Of a stretch of 57,689 nt of DNA, positions 26,915 through 38,346 are shown one piece after another. The position numbers and the translations under genes are program-made. Where the stretch lies: positions 1 to 57,689 of the forward strand of contig NZ_LVWG01000029.1 of assembly GCF_001622165.1 (NCBI RefSeq), written 5' to 3'. The notes beneath the pieces were generated by a model, which worked only from the letters and a program-made list of their open reading frames with translations, was not told the DNA's origin and did no database searches. The stretch comes from Pelodictyon luteolum (lineage in GTDB: Bacteria > Bacteroidota > Chlorobiia > Chlorobiales > Chlorobiaceae). Each line of letters opens with the position of its first letter. Positions within the stretch are counted from its first letter, which is position 1.

Positions 26915-27166
26915 TCAGGCCTTTTCCAGCTCGAATGAATAATTTTCCATGACGGGGTTCGAGAGCAGCTTCAGGCAGATCTCGTTGCAGATGCGTTCTG
27001 CTGCAAGGGCATCGTCTTCATTGATGCTCACCTCGATGTACTTGCCGATCCTTGCCGAACCCACACTGCCGTATCCGAGGTTCAGAAGGGCATGCTCAAC
27101 GGCTTTTCCCTGGACATCAAGAATGGACTGGCGGAGCGTCACCTTAATCTTAGCGGTATATGCCAT
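26915..27166 (-). CDS. purS: Phosphoribosylformylglycinamidine synthase subunit PurS
   Basis: The 83-residue protein matches PurS throughout: [40 protein letters not shown]-like strand, and a C-terminus with [14 protein letters not shown]. PurS bridges PurQ and the small-type PurL. Its place directly before purQ supports the call. Confidence 0.96.
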   Translation of the reverse strand: MAYTAKIKVTLRQSILDVQGKAVEHALLNLGYGSVGSARIGKYIEVSINEDDALAAERICNEICLKLLSNPVMENYSFELEKA

Positions 27167-27196
27167 GGTCGGAACAGGTGGTTTATTGGTGGAGAT

Positions 27197-27997
27197 TCAG
27201 CCGGCCCGCTGCCGCACGAGCAGCACCAGCGAGCGCAGGATACCGAGCAGAATATACAACAACATGGCAAGAAAAAAAGCCTTCGACTGAAAGACAAGAA
27301 CCGAGAATCCGGCCAGGGCGTAAAGCGCCATCTGAACCGGCCTCTGGCGGATTGATTCAACGGTAGGCTTGGGAAGTGCGTCGTAATTGACCTTGCTCAC
27401 CATGAGAAGCGCCAGGATTACCGACAGCCATGCAAGCACCGTCGGTATCATATCTACGGAAAAAAAGCGTTCGGACTGCATCCAGAGGACAAAGCCCGAA
27501 ATGGTGAGGGCCTGGGCGGGAGTCGGAAGCCCTGAGAACGAATCCTTGCTGTAGCCGATCATGCTGATGTTGAAGCGGGCCAGCCGGAGCCCGCTGCCGA
27601 TCATGATGAGTGCGCTCAGCGCGATGCCGAGCATGCCCGGCATCCCTTCAAGCCCGAACTTATAGACAAGGTATGCCGGAGCTGCACCGAAGGAAACAAG
27701 GTCAGAGAGTGAATCAAGCTCGAATCCGAAATCGGAGATCCCGTTGGTGGCCCGGGCGACGAATCCGTCAACGGTGTCGAAAAAAGCAGCAAGAATGATG
27801 AACCAGCATGCTGCGACATAACTGCCTTCGCCGGACATGACGATAGAGGTGTAGCCTGAAACCATGTTCATCACCGTGAAGACGGAAGGGAAAAACGAAC
27901 GGGAGACGAAGCCGAAACGCTGCGGCCGCACAAGGGACTCCTCCGTAATGAAGGGCGGATAGCGTTTCGAAGCATCACTGTTGGGGGGATCGGCCAT
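27197..27997 (-). CDS. pssA: CDP-diacylglycerol-serine O-phosphatidyltransferase
   Basis: The 266-residue membrane enzyme makes phosphatidylserine, precursor of phosphatidylethanolamine. The CDP-alcohol phosphotransferase motif D-G-x2-A-R-x7/8-G-x3-D-x3-D is present as DGFVARATNGISDFGFELDS. Six to eight membrane helices follow, the pattern of the Bacillus-type PssA rather than the soluble enterobacterial one. It lies 30 bp before purS. Confidence 0.93.
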   Translation of the reverse strand: MADPPNSDASKRYPPFITEESLVRPQRFGFVSRSFFPSVFTVMNMVSGYTSIVMSGEGSYVAACWFIILAAFFDTVDGFVARATNGISDFGFELDSLSDLVSFGAAPAYLVYKFGLEGMPGMLGIALSALIMIGSGLRLARFNISMIGYSKDSFSGLPTPAQALTISGFVLWMQSERFFSVDMIPTVLAWLSVILALLMVSKVNYDALPKPTVESIRQRPVQMALYALAGFSVLVFQSKAFFLAMLLYILLGILRSLVLLVRQRAG

Positions 27998-28101
27998 AGA
28001 GGGTAATCAATTCAATCATGATGATCGGCAGCCTGTATGCATGCCGAATAAAGTTACATTGTTGCGCCGGGGATATACATCCCCGTGACAGGTCGGGGGG
28101 C

Positions 28102-28935
28102 TCAGTAGCTTTCGTCGACCGAGGGAAATCCACCGCTCCGCACATCGTCGACATACTGCCGGACGGCCTGCTCGATAATGGTGTTGAGGTCTGCGTACTG
28201 GCGGACGAACCGGGGATGGAACTCCCTGTTGAGACCGAGAATGTCATTGACAACAAGGACCTGCCCGTCACAATCGGCCCCGGCACCGATGCCGATCGTC
28301 GGAATGGAGAGCGAACGGGAAATCTCAAGGGCAAGGCCGGCAGGAATCTTTTCAAGCACAACGGCAAACGCACCAGACCGCTCGAGTGTTACTGCATCCT
28401 CGAGCAGTTCTTCTGCTTCAGCCGGATCTTCGGCCCGCACCTTGTAGCTGCCGTATTTGTAGATGGACTGAGGCATCAGACCAAGATGGCCCATCACAGG
28501 GATGCCCGCATCGGTAATACGCCTGACGGTGTCGGCGATGGTGCGCCCGCCCTCCATCTTGACGGCGTCGCACTCATGTTCCTTCATGATCTTTCCTGCA
28601 TTGCGCAGCGCATCTTCCGCCGAGAGCTGGTAGCTCATGAACGGCAGGTCCACCACCACCATTGCCCGGCTGCTTTCAGCCTGCACGCCCCGTACCACCC
28701 CTTTGGCATGGTAGATCATCTCGTCAACGGTGATGGGAAGCGTGGTATTGTGTCCCGAAAAGACATTGCTGGCAGAATCACCGACCAGGATGACATCGAT
28801 GCCTGCCCGATCGAGAATCCTCGCCATGGTATAGTCATAGGCAGTAAGAACGGATATCTTCTCGCCGTTCTGCTTCATGTCATAGAGTCGCCTCGTCGTG
28901 ACATGGGCTGCCTTCTGCTGTGAATTTTTGTTCAT
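28102..28935 (-). CDS. panB: 3-methyl-2-oxobutanoate hydroxymethyltransferase
   Basis: The 277-residue enzyme carries out the first step of pantothenate (coenzyme A) synthesis, making ketopantoate with methylene-tetrahydrofolate. Family motifs are [67 protein letters not shown] and [21 protein letters not shown]. The start ATG overlaps the stop of the lipM-like gene by four bases. A 16-bp GGGGATATACATCCCC palindrome lies downstream at 28068-28083. Confidence 0.97.
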   Translation of the reverse strand: MNKNSQQKAAHVTTRRLYDMKQNGEKISVLTAYDYTMARILDRAGIDVILVGDSASNVFSGHNTTLPITVDEMIYHAKGVVRGVQAESSRAMVVVDLPFMSYQLSAEDALRNAGKIMKEHECDAVKMEGGRTIADTVRRITDAGIPVMGHLGLMPQSIYKYGSYKVRAEDPAEAEELLEDAVTLERSGAFAVVLEKIPAGLALEISRSLSIPTIGIGAGADCDGQVLVVNDILGLNREFHPRFVRQYADLNTIIEQAVRQYVDDVRSGGFPSVDESY

Positions 28936-29777
28936 GGTGCCAAGCTCTCCGTGATGGATGAAGGTAAAAGCCGTCCGTCGGCGCCTGTTTCCCCGGGAGA
29001 CCGAAGCCGTACCGGAGCACTGCCGCCATGGGTTTCAAGTGCGGCGAGCATCAGCTCCACAAGCTGCCCGTAGGATGGAATGTAACCAAGAATCTCCTCA
29101 AGGGAAACGGTTTTCCGCTCCATCTCCACCCTCAGCTCCTCTGCATCAGCAATGCCATTCTCCAGAACGTACCTGGAAAGGTCCATGTGACGGCGCGACA
29201 AGGGCAGCGAACCGTGCTGGAGCAGCACCCTTCCGCTTCTATGCTGCGCCGACCCTACCAGCTTCCGCCCGTCAACCTGCAGCTCATGACGCGCCGAGGC
29301 GGTGAAACATGCAACGGGAGCCGAGGCTCCCCGGGCGGGAAGTGTCGATCGACAGAACTCTGCATGGACACCAAGCCCTTCAAGAGCAATCCGTATAACT
29401 TCATGCACGTGACGGTACAGCTCTGCGTTCTGGCAGGGAGAGTCAGTAATAAAACTGTAGGTGAATTCCTCGCCATGCAGAACCGCCCTGCCGCCGGTCG
29501 GCCGCCTCACGACATCAATACCCTCCATCCGGCACCTCCCGGTATCGAAAAGAGAGATATCCTGATTGTAGCCGATGGTAACTGCATGGGGCTGCCAGCC
29601 GTAAAACCGCCAAAGGCAGCTCCCCTCCCCGAACTCTTTCTGGAATAGAGTGTCGGCGAAAGCCTGCATCATCCGGCGATCGAACGCCATGTTCTCCTCC
29701 CCGGTCCCGAAACCGGTGTCGATAGCCAGTACCGCTGAAAAAGAGGGATGCACGGCAGTCAGTCGTTCTTCAGACAT
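28932..29777 (-). CDS. LipM-type octanoyltransferase / lipoate-protein ligase family
   Basis: The 281-residue BPL/LplA/LipB-fold protein has [18 protein letters not shown] (lipoate-binding loop), then Cys157 in [13 protein letters not shown] and Lys172 in [22 protein letters not shown]. Cys in this position is the nucleophile of LipM octanoyltransferases, while LplA ligases lack it, so transfer of octanoyl groups from ACP to lipoyl domains is the likely reaction. It is the promoter-proximal gene of a two-gene unit with panB. Confidence 0.85.
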   Translation of the reverse strand: MSEERLTAVHPSFSAVLAIDTGFGTGEENMAFDRRMMQAFADTLFQKEFGEGSCLWRFYGWQPHAVTIGYNQDISLFDTGRCRMEGIDVVRRPTGGRAVLHGEEFTYSFITDSPCQNAELYRHVHEVIRIALEGLGVHAEFCRSTLPARGASAPVACFTASARHELQVDGRKLVGSAQHRSGRVLLQHGSLPLSRRHMDLSRYVLENGIADAEELRVEMERKTVSLEEILGYIPSYGQLVELMLAALETHGGSAPVRLRSPGETGADGRLLPSSITESLAP

Positions 29778-29834
29778 TTATCGTTACGGACAGTATGGGG
29801 ACAGCGCCAGATGGCGCCGGTCTCGATAATGCCT

Positions 29835-29863
29835 AAGATAGCCCAAAAAGTACGCGTCGGCAA
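29835..29863 (-). promoter_or_regulatory. Candidate promoter for lipM-panB
   Basis: On the minus strand TTGCCG and TATCTT are 17 bp apart, 58 bp before the lipM start. A GCGCC-AGAT-GGCGC hairpin (29805-29818) would lie in the leader. Confidence 0.45.
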
Positions 29864-30067
29864 TACGCAGGACGGATCGGTCCCCCGCAACCGTCGTGGG
29901 ACCCCGGGAAAACAGACGACAGGACTGATGCAGAAAAAAAAGCAGTTTCAGGTCCTTATTGTGGCCAGAACCATTGTTTGTCTCGTCCTCGAGGGGTATT
30001 TTCATGAAAAATCTGGTCTGCCCCGCACCCGGCCGCCAGCTTTGCAACATATTCCCCGGCAGATGAC
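29864..30067. other. Divergent intergenic region with strong hairpins
   Basis: No gene is recognised between lipM and the CoA-binding gene. The region holds GGTCCC/GGGACC (29879-29903) and a bulged hairpin pairing AGGACTGATGC with GCAGTTTCAGGTCCT around an A8 run (29921-29966). Open frames of more than 110 codons exist on both strands but look like no known protein and have no ribosome-binding site. A structured leader or small RNA is possible. Confidence 0.3.
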
Positions 30068-30487
30068 ATGGCAACACCAGCTCCCTCCATAGAGGACATA
30101 CTCGGCAAATTCCGCGTCCTGGCCATTGTCGGCCTCTCACCGAAGCCGGAACGGCCTTCGAATGCAGTGGCGCGCTACATGATTGCCGCCGGATACACCA
30201 TCATCCCCATCAATCCCGGCCAGACAACTATCCTCGGACTCCCCTGCTATCCGTCCCTCAAGGCGCTGCCCCCGGAAATTGCCGAATCAGTGGAAATCGT
30301 CAACATTTTCCGTAAACCCGCAGATATCCCACCAGTCGTCGATGAAGCCATTGCCATCGGGGCGAAAGTGATATGGATGCAGCTGGGCATCACCAATGAG
30401 TCTGCGGCTGAAAAAGCCGCACAGGCCGGCATCTCCGTCGTACAGAACCGGTGCATTTCGGTTGAACACCAGCGACACTTCATTTGA
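30068..30487 (+). CDS. CoA-binding domain protein (YccU-like)
   Basis: The 139-residue single Rossmann-fold protein contains [47 protein letters not shown] and [13 protein letters not shown]...[11 protein letters not shown], the complete pattern of YccU-type CoA-binding proteins related to the succinyl-CoA synthetase nucleotide fold. Its physiological role is not known. The stop abuts the ddl reading frame. Confidence 0.93.
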   Translation: MATPAPSIEDILGKFRVLAIVGLSPKPERPSNAVARYMIAAGYTIIPINPGQTTILGLPCYPSLKALPPEIAESVEIVNIFRKPADIPPVVDEAIAIGAKVIWMQLGITNESAAEKAAQAGISVVQNRCISVEHQRHFI

Positions 30488-30513
30488 ACCAAGAACACCC
30501 GCCGCAGAACACC

Positions 30514-31599
30514 ATGCACCATACAACCGTAGCCCTCCTGTTCGGAGGCCGCTCTCTAGAGCATGAAATATCGGTCATTTCCGCCCGCGCTGTGGCCGCC
30601 AACATCGACCGGGACCGCTACCGGGTTCTAGCGGTCTACATCACCCGTGATGGCAGGTGGTATGCCGGCGGAGTAGCCGAACAGATTCTCAAGCTTGACA
30701 TCGCCGACCTCATCCGCACCACATCGCTTGAAGCCACAGCCGCAACCCTGCGTGAAATGGTGGCGGCATCGGCAGAACCGCCCTTCAACTTTGATTTCCG
30801 GGGTATCGACGTCGCATTTCCGGTTCTGCACGGCTCTTACGGAGAAGACGGCCGGGTGCAGGGCCTGCTTGAAACCCTGCAGGTGCCCTGCACCGGCTGC
30901 GGGGTCCTTGCGTCTGCCCTCACCATGGACAAAGCGCTGACGAAACTCGCTGCCGCCGATGCAGGCCTTGCCGTTGCAGTGTCGGTGACCGTCATGAGCC
31001 ATGCCTACCGCCGTGACCCTGAAGCAACACACAGGCTGGCCGTTGCATCGCTCTCATTCCCGATGTTCGTTAAACCCGTCAGCCTCGGTTCATCGGTCGG
31101 CATAACCAAAGTGAACTCCGAAAGCGAGCTCGCTGAAGCCATCACCCATGCCTGCAGCCTGGACTCGAAGGTACTGATTGAACAGGCCGTCAAAGGCCGG
31201 GAAGTGGAAGTCGCCGTCATCGGCAATGACACCCCGGAAGCTTCGCCCTGCGGGGAAATCGAACCCGGCAGCGAATTCTACGACTACGAAGACAAATACA
31301 TCCACGACACAGCGAAACTCTTCATTCCCGCCCGAATACCCGGCGATCTGCAGGAAAAGGTCAGGGAGGCTGCGCTCTGTGCCTACCGGGCGCTTGGATG
31401 CCGAGGAATGTCGAGGGTCGACTTTTTCGTCGACGAAACCACCGGAAGCATCGTCTTCAATGAAATCAACACCATCCCCGGCTTCACACCGGTCAGCATG
31501 TACCCCCGGCTCATGGCGGCTGCCGGAACCGGGTTCATGGAACTGACGGACCGCCTCATCCGCCTTGCAATGGAACCTGAAGCGGGGGCGTCCGCCTGA
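30514..31599 (+). CDS. ddl: D-alanine-D-alanine ligase
   Basis: The ATP-grasp enzyme (361 residues from ATG 30514) makes D-Ala-D-Ala for peptidoglycan. Motifs: [31 protein letters not shown]-like [50 protein letters not shown] and [19 protein letters not shown]. The 30-aa longer TTG start at 30484 would overlap the upstream stop, but family members begin a few residues before LFGG, so ATG 30514 is preferred. Confidence 0.96.
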   Translation: MHHTTVALLFGGRSLEHEISVISARAVAANIDRDRYRVLAVYITRDGRWYAGGVAEQILKLDIADLIRTTSLEATAATLREMVAASAEPPFNFDFRGIDVAFPVLHGSYGEDGRVQGLLETLQVPCTGCGVLASALTMDKALTKLAAADAGLAVAVSVTVMSHAYRRDPEATHRLAVASLSFPMFVKPVSLGSSVGITKVNSESELAEAITHACSLDSKVLIEQAVKGREVEVAVIGNDTPEASPCGEIEPGSEFYDYEDKYIHDTAKLFIPARIPGDLQEKVREAALCAYRALGCRGMSRVDFFVDETTGSIVFNEINTIPGFTPVSMYPRLMAAAGTGFMELTDRLIRLAMEPEAGASA

Positions 31600-31606
31600 A
31601 AAAGCC

Positions 31607-32224
31607 ATGCAAGGCAACAACACCACAGCACGTATCCGGAACCCCCATCTTTTTTTTGCGGAAGTGTCGCTTGACATTTCCCGGGGAGAGTACCAGATGG
31701 CACTTGAGCGCCTCAGCCCCCAACGGGAGATGTTCGGGGACTCATACCTCTTCAGTCTCCTCTATGCACGAGCGCTGCGGGGCCTCGGCAGCACCTTGAA
31801 CGCCATGGACCACCTCAGGAAATGCTGTGCAATCGCGCCCGCAAATCAAGTGGCCCGGAGGGAGCTGCAGGAACTCTATACCGCACTTCCCGAAGCGGCA
31901 GGGCCGGAAAGCGAAGCACCGTCGATGGGACAAGCCGGATTCGACCGGGTGACGGCCGAACTCGAAGAGCTCTCGGAAGCCCTCCTGCACTTCGAACCAT
32001 CAATGACATCGGAAACCGCCGATCCCACCCCCATCGTCGAACAGAAAATGCCCTTCTCCGACGAAGAGGCGATTGAGGTGCCCACCGAGACACTTGCCCA
32101 GCTCTTCAGCATGCAGGGCGCGACGAAAAAGGCCATCAAGGTCTATACCCAGCTCATCCGTCTGCAGCCGGAAAAAGCTGCCGGTTACATGCGGAAAATC
32201 GATACCCTGCTTGAAAAGCTCTGA
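31607..32224 (+). CDS. TPR-containing protein, function unknown
   Basis: The 205-residue soluble protein has two TPR-like regions (about residues 14-75, LARGEYQMALERLSPQREMF type helices; and 155-205, LAQLFSMQGATKKAIKVYTQLIRLQPEKAAGYMRKI) joined by an acidic linker. The C-terminal unit fits the TPR consensus well. Such small proteins serve as scaffolds; no partner can be named. The open frame extends upstream into ddl; ATG 31607 lies 7 bp after the ddl stop. Confidence 0.75.
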   Translation: MQGNNTTARIRNPHLFFAEVSLDISRGEYQMALERLSPQREMFGDSYLFSLLYARALRGLGSTLNAMDHLRKCCAIAPANQVARRELQELYTALPEAAGPESEAPSMGQAGFDRVTAELEELSEALLHFEPSMTSETADPTPIVEQKMPFSDEEAIEVPTETLAQLFSMQGATKKAIKVYTQLIRLQPEKAAGYMRKIDTLLEKL

Positions 32225-32411
32225 GGATCTGCAGCGCTTCGACATCTCCTTCACACGGAAACTTTTCAGCCGATTTTGGCGGTAGTAATCTCCATATGTC
32301 CCATATGCTTACGGCGGCTTTGCCTGCCGTTGGCTATATTGAGTTTGAAGGGCAACAGCTTGCAGCATGAACCGCTCCGACTGCCCGTAAACCTGTAGCG
32401 CATTACCAACA

Positions 32412-33803
32412 TTGACTTCGACACTACGCTCCTTCATCGCCGCAGCCATCATCCTTCTTGCTCCGCCCTTTACCCTGCGGGCAGCTGAAGCAGAGCCGCC
32501 GGCCCGGCTCACGCTGAAAGAGTGCGTCAGGGAAGCTCTTGCCACCGCCTCAGAGGGCAAAAAAGCAGAAAACGCCCTGCAGCTCCAGGTAACCGACGTG
32601 CTCCGGAGGTATGGACGGTTTCTTCCGGGCGTAACGGCATCGGCCACATACTCGCCTTACAGCCGGGCAAAAGCCTACTCGCCAGCTACCACTCCGGTGG
32701 ATTACAAAACGACCTCAACAGAATCTGCCACTGCCACCCTGACGGCGAGCCTGAACCTGTTCAACGGCTTCAGCGACTACTCTGCGCTGCAGGCGGCCCT
32801 GAAAACAAAACGCGCCCTCGGCTACAGCCTCACGAGAGCCTATGAAACCATAGCCTACGACGTAACCCAGACCTACTACCAGGCCCTCCTCGACCGGGAA
32901 CTTCAGGCAATTGCCGAAGAGGACCTGCTTGCATCGGAAGACCTGCTGAAGCTGACAGAAAACCAGTTCAGGGTTGGGCTTAAATCCATGACCGAACGCT
33001 ACCAACAGGAAGCCGAAGTAGCCTCGAGGCGTCTTGCATCCATCCAGGCTGAAGCCAGAGCGCAGAGAAGCCTCCTTGAGCTCCTGCGGCGCATCAACCG
33101 GACCCCCGCCGTCCCGGTCACCCTTGCCGACGCTCCCGAAGGAACCGGAACCAAGCAGCCATACCTTCCTGCGCTTGACTCCCTCCTGACGACGGCCTTC
33201 CAAAAAAGACAGGACCTCATCGGAAGCGAACTCGAAGCACGTGCTGCCCGCTGGCAGGTCCGTGAAGCCCGGGGCCAGCGCCTGCCATCCCTTGATGCCA
33301 CCTGGACCCTCTCGAGCGCTGGGACCCGCTACCTCAGCGGATCAACCATTACAGATCCTACGCCGACCCTCGACGACCAGCTTGAGCGTTCCATCGGCCA
33401 GTCGGTCTCCATCGGCCTCAGCTGGACCATTTTCGACGGATGGCAGACCGGGTACCTGGTGCAGTCCGCAAAAATCGGCTGGATCAACAAGTCCCTCGAC
33501 TACAACGACCTGCGTCGCGACATTGCAATCGATCTCGGTCAGGCATATAACGACTTCCGCTCAGCCCGGATGCAGACGGAAACCGCCCAAATAAGCCTGA
33601 AAGCCGCACAGTCCGCATATCTGGCGGTCAGAAAGAAATACGAGCTCGGTGCTGCTGGGTTCGTCGACCTCTCCACCGCCCGAGCCGCACTGTTCAGCGC
33701 CCGCTCAAGCCTTACACAGGCGCGCTACAACCTTGAGCTCCAGAAGAATGTGATCGCCTATGCCACCGGCACCCTTGAGCTGCCCATGAATCCCCAACCC
33801 TGA
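32412..33803 (+). CDS. TolC-family outer membrane efflux protein
   Basis: The 463-residue protein has a signal peptide (IAAAIILLAPPFTLRAAEA) and then the two-fold repeated TolC coiled-coil/beta-barrel pattern: LTLKECVREAL at the start, LNLFNGFSDYSALQAA and GLSWTIFDGWQTGYLVQSA at the repeat centres, and KYELGAAGFVDLSTARAAL. It would form the outer-membrane channel for the exporter encoded by the next four genes, which follow with short gaps. The start is TTG; I see no better one. Confidence 0.93.
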   Translation: MTSTLRSFIAAAIILLAPPFTLRAAEAEPPARLTLKECVREALATASEGKKAENALQLQVTDVLRRYGRFLPGVTASATYSPYSRAKAYSPATTPVDYKTTSTESATATLTASLNLFNGFSDYSALQAALKTKRALGYSLTRAYETIAYDVTQTYYQALLDRELQAIAEEDLLASEDLLKLTENQFRVGLKSMTERYQQEAEVASRRLASIQAEARAQRSLLELLRRINRTPAVPVTLADAPEGTGTKQPYLPALDSLLTTAFQKRQDLIGSELEARAARWQVREARGQRLPSLDATWTLSSAGTRYLSGSTITDPTPTLDDQLERSIGQSVSIGLSWTIFDGWQTGYLVQSAKIGWINKSLDYNDLRRDIAIDLGQAYNDFRSARMQTETAQISLKAAQSAYLAVRKKYELGAAGFVDLSTARAALFSARSSLTQARYNLELQKNVIAYATGTLELPMNPQP

Positions 33804-33813
33804 AAGAGAACCG

Positions 33814-35046
33814 ATGAACACGAAAAAATCGTCCACGAAAAGAAACAGACTTCTCCTTACAGGCGCCATAGCCGCTGCCGTGCTCTCCATTCTCGGCGCA
33901 CTCTTGCTCGGCAGGGAAAAGCCGGTTGAAGTGACGATTGAAAGCGTTTTCCGAAAAGAGGTCATTCACCTCGTGACGGCAACAGGCAAAATCCAGCCCG
34001 AAACCGATCTGGCAATCTCCCCTGACGTCTCGGGTGAAATCATTGAACTCCCGGTCAGCGAAGGCCAGCAGGTCAAAAAAGGGGCACTGCTCTTCAAGAT
34101 CCAGCCGGACGTTTACATCAACCAGGTCGAACAGAGTCTGGCACAGCTCAATCAGGCAAAGTCGCTGAGCCTCGAAACCCGCTCGAAACAGGTCAAGGCA
34201 GAGGACGATTTCCGCAAGGCATCCATCCTTTTCAAAGAGAAGCTGATCTCCGAAAGCGACTACATCTCGGCCAAAACCAATGCCGAGGCATCGCGTGCGG
34301 CCTACCAGTCGTCACAGTATGCCATCGCCCAAAACCGCAGCCTGCTCGACCAGAACCAGGACCGGCTGAAAAAAACCGTTGTACCCGCACCCATCAGCGG
34401 TTCCATCATCGCTCTGCAGAGCAAGCTCGGTGAGCGTGTCGTCGGTACAGGGCAGTTCCCCGGCACCGAAGTGATGCGACTTGCCAATCTGGACAGCATG
34501 CAGGTTGAGGTGGAAGTGAACGAAAACGATATCGTCAACGTGCGGGTCGGCAATCCCGTCTCGGTGACCGTCGATGCTTACGGCAAAAGGGTCTTCCGGG
34601 GAACCGTACACGAGATCGCGAATTCGGCCATTTCAACGGCAGCCGGCACGCAGGAAGAGGCCACCAACTTTTCAGTCAAGGTACGCATCTTCAACCACGA
34701 ACGCCTCCTCAAGCCCGGCATGAGCGCAACGGCGGACATTGAATCCGAACGGGTACCCGATGCTCTGGTCGTGCCCATCCAAAGCGTGACATTGAGGACA
34801 CCAAAGGCTGAAAGCGGAAAGAAAAAAGAGGACGCGCAAAAAAAGCATCAGGAGGAAAGCCGGCAGGGGGTTTTTGTATTCAATAACGACCGGGTCCGTT
34901 TCGTATCCGTCGCAACCGGAACGACAGACAATACCCACATTGTCATCACCGGAGGGCTTAAGGAGGGCGATCGGGTGGTCTCAGGCAGTTACACGGCCAT
35001 CAGCACCCAGCTTCAGGACGGAGAGAAGGTCCGACTCGTTCGCTAA
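33814..35046 (+). CDS. MacA/HlyD-type periplasmic adaptor protein
   Basis: The 410-residue protein has an N-terminal membrane anchor (residues 11-30), lipoyl-like halves ([22 protein letters not shown]...; [13 protein letters not shown]), a coiled-coil hairpin of about 100 residues ([22 protein letters not shown]) and beta-barrel and membrane-proximal domains. It links the ABC permeases with TolC. A charged stretch (residues about 328-350, [20 protein letters not shown]) interrupts the last domain and is unusual for MacA. It lies 10 bp after the tolC gene. Confidence 0.93.
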   Translation: MNTKKSSTKRNRLLLTGAIAAAVLSILGALLLGREKPVEVTIESVFRKEVIHLVTATGKIQPETDLAISPDVSGEIIELPVSEGQQVKKGALLFKIQPDVYINQVEQSLAQLNQAKSLSLETRSKQVKAEDDFRKASILFKEKLISESDYISAKTNAEASRAAYQSSQYAIAQNRSLLDQNQDRLKKTVVPAPISGSIIALQSKLGERVVGTGQFPGTEVMRLANLDSMQVEVEVNENDIVNVRVGNPVSVTVDAYGKRVFRGTVHEIANSAISTAAGTQEEATNFSVKVRIFNHERLLKPGMSATADIESERVPDALVVPIQSVTLRTPKAESGKKKEDAQKKHQEESRQGVFVFNNDRVRFVSVATGTTDNTHIVITGGLKEGDRVVSGSYTAISTQLQDGEKVRLVR

Positions 35047-35069
35047 CAAGAGAGAGAACACAACGCCCT

Positions 35070-35755
<686 letters not shown>

Positions 35756-35759
<4 letters not shown>

Positions 35760-37021
35760 ACGACGGCATGCACCGCTTCCGCTATGAATCGGCGGAAAGT
35801 TTCAGGATGGCCCTGTTCCAGATTAGGGACAATAAGATCCGCTCGTTCCTCACCGCGCTCGGCGTCATCATCGGCATCGTGGCTATCACGATGATGGGAA
35901 CGGCCATCAACGGTATCGACAGCGGCTTTGAACGGAGTCTGGCCATGCTCGGCTACGATGTCGTCTATGTACAGAAATCGTCCTGGAGTACCATGGGCCA
36001 ATGGTGGAGATACCGCAACAGGCCCGACTTGAAAACAGGCTACAGCGAAACCATCAACCGCATTATCGAAAGCAACCCCCGCTCCGAGCTCTCGGTTGCC
36101 GTCCCCCAGATATCCACCTATCAGGCATCTGTGCGATACCTCGGCCAGACGGTCGAGCAGGCTTTTGCGCTCGGCACCAACGAGGATTACCTCCAGACCG
36201 CATCCGGCGACCTTTCCGAAGGACGGTTCTTCACCCCCGGTGAGGCGGCCTCAGGCGACCGTGTTGCCGTCATCGGCGACGACATCTCGAGTGGACTTTT
36301 CGGTGAAACATCTGCTGTCGGACGTACCATCATGCTGAAAAACACCCGGTTCAGGGTCGTCGGCACGTTCCGCAAACAAGGGAAGTTCCTCGGGCTCTTC
36401 AGCTTCGACAACCAGATCATCATGCCCCTCGGCGCATTCGAGCGGGTCTACGGCAAAAACGCCTTTGTCACCATGCGGGTGAAGATCCGTGACCAGAGCC
36501 GCGTCGCGGAAGCAAAAGAGGAGCTCCTCGGCATCATGCGCCGTATCAGGCGGCTCGCCCCCGGAATGGAGGATGATTTTTCCATCAACGAACAGAAGGC
36601 GTTCAAAAGCCAGCTCGACCCCATCAAGAACGGCATTGCCGCAGCCGGCATTTTCATCACCGGCATGTCGCTTTTCGTCGGAGCCATCGGCATCATGAAC
36701 ATCACCTTCGTCAGCGTCAAGGAAAGGACCAGAGAAATCGGCCTCCGCAAGGCGCTCGGGGCCAGACGGAAAACCATTCTCATGCAGTTCCTCATCGAAT
36801 CGGTGATGATCTGCCTCATCGGCGGATTCATAGGCCTCCTGACCTCCCTTGGAATCACGCTGGCCATAGGCAGAATCGTACCTGACTTCCCGGTCAGCTT
36901 CTCACTCGGTCTTGTGACGGCTGGACTCGTCGTCTCCGTGGCCACCGGCATCGCTTCGGGTCTTGCACCAGCCGTAACGGCATCAAAACTCGATCCGGCC
37001 GACTCCCTCCGCCATGAATAA
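35756..37021 (+). CDS. MacB-type ABC permease, first subunit
   Basis: The 421-residue protein has one membrane helix near residue 30, a MacB periplasmic core domain (residues about 60-270) and a C-terminal FtsX domain with three helices ([31 protein letters not shown], then [18 protein letters not shown]). It should pair with the following permease as a heterodimer. ATGA overlap with the ATPase gene shows tight coupling. Confidence 0.94.
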
Positions 37022-37029
37022 GAACGCCC

Positions 37030-38265
37030 ATGCCACTTATTGAAATCATCCGGCAGGCAGTCTCCTCACTCGCCGCCAACAAGCTCCGCTCATGGCTTAC
37101 CCTTATGGGTGTTGCCGTCGGGGTCTTTTCGATCATTGCCGTCATGACCACCATCGACGCCCTCGACAGGAGTGTAGAGTCAGGGCTCGCCAGCCTCGGG
37201 GCCAACACCTTCCAGATCCAGAAATATCCCGCAACCGTCTTTGGCAGCGGCCACAGAAGGAACATCTACGTGAACCGTCAGGACATCACCTGGAGGGAGG
37301 CCCAGATGTTCAGGAAAAACATGGAACAGAAGGCGCGCACCATAGGCTTCATCATCTCCAGCCAGGCCAACCAGGCCAAGTCCGGCGATAAAACGACCAA
37401 TCCCGATGTAGTGCTCACCGGCGGAGACGAACACTTCGCAGCATCGAGCGGGTTCGATGTAACGATTGGACGCAACCTCACTGCAAGCGACATCCAGTAT
37501 GCTAAAAACACCGCCATACTCGGCAGCGATCTGAGGGAAGCACTCTTTCCCGCAAGTGAAAATCCTCTGGGCAAACAAGTCCGCATCGGTGGAGAGGTCT
37601 ACACTGTCGCCGGCGTCTTCACAAAAAAGGGCGCAGCGTTCGGCCAGAGCCAGGACAATTTCATCCTGATCCCGATCACCCGCTACCTCAGCCATGTCAA
37701 CGAAAAAAGCAGTCTCGAGATCACGGTGGAAGCCTGGTCGCAGAAAGAGTACGCCCGAACCCTTGATCATGCCATAGGAGCGATGCGTCTGTCAAGGGGG
37801 CTTGGCGTCAGAGAGGAAAACGACTTTGAAATCAGGACGAATGAATCGCTGGTGGAATCGTTCCGCGACATCAAGAGCTCCATCAGTATCGGAGCCTTTA
37901 TCATCAGCTTCATGGCGCTTCTGACGGCAGGAGTCGGCATCATGAACATCATGCTGGTCAGCGTCACGGAACGGACCAGGGAGATCGGTATCCGCAAATC
38001 AATCGGGGCCCCCAAAAGCAGCATACTTCGTCAATTCCTCTATGAAGCCCTGCTCCTATCACTTGCAGGAGGCCTCATCGGAGCCGCCGCAGGAGCCGGA
38101 GCCGGAAACATCGTGGCAATAAACCTCCAGCTCCCGCCCGTCGTCCCCATCCTCTGGGCCGCAGTCTCCATGGCAGTATGCTCAGCCATCGGGGTCGCAT
38201 TCGGGCTCTTCCCCGCATGGAAAGCTGCCAACCTCAACCCCGTCGAAGCGCTGAGGGGGAAATAA
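37030..38265 (+). CDS. MacB-type ABC permease, second subunit
   Basis: The 411-residue protein repeats the architecture of the previous gene: helix (WLTLMGVAVGVFSIIAVMTTID), periplasmic core, FtsX domain (GVGIMNIMLVSVTERTREIGIRKSIGAPK; FLYEALLLSLAGGLIGAA) and the NLNPVEALRGK end. The two permeases differ over their whole length, so a heteromeric exporter is likely rather than a recent copy. The substrate (antibiotic, lipid, lipoprotein or peptide) cannot be told. Confidence 0.94.
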   Translation: MPLIEIIRQAVSSLAANKLRSWLTLMGVAVGVFSIIAVMTTIDALDRSVESGLASLGANTFQIQKYPATVFGSGHRRNIYVNRQDITWREAQMFRKNMEQKARTIGFIISSQANQAKSGDKTTNPDVVLTGGDEHFAASSGFDVTIGRNLTASDIQYAKNTAILGSDLREALFPASENPLGKQVRIGGEVYTVAGVFTKKGAAFGQSQDNFILIPITRYLSHVNEKSSLEITVEAWSQKEYARTLDHAIGAMRLSRGLGVREENDFEIRTNESLVESFRDIKSSISIGAFIISFMALLTAGVGIMNIMLVSVTERTREIGIRKSIGAPKSSILRQFLYEALLLSLAGGLIGAAAGAGAGNIVAINLQLPPVVPILWAAVSMAVCSAIGVAFGLFPAWKAANLNPVEALRGK

Positions 38266-38294
38266 GTCTCGGAAAGAATGCTAATGATTTCATA

Positions 38295-38323
38295 TATTTT
38301 ATATATGCAGTACATATAAAATA
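38295..38323. promoter_or_regulatory. AT-rich inverted repeat upstream of the OmpA-like gene
   Basis: TATTTTATATATG and CATATAAAATA face each other around CAGTA, in an AT-rich patch that stands out in this GC-rich region, 24 bp before the gene. It could contain the promoter or an operator. Confidence 0.35.
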
Positions 38324-38346
38324 GCGAACCATAAACCGCAGACACC

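Noticed and set aside
29778-30067. Cobalamin or other known riboswitch, 6S or SRP RNA
   Set aside because: None of the conserved boxes of these RNAs could be found.
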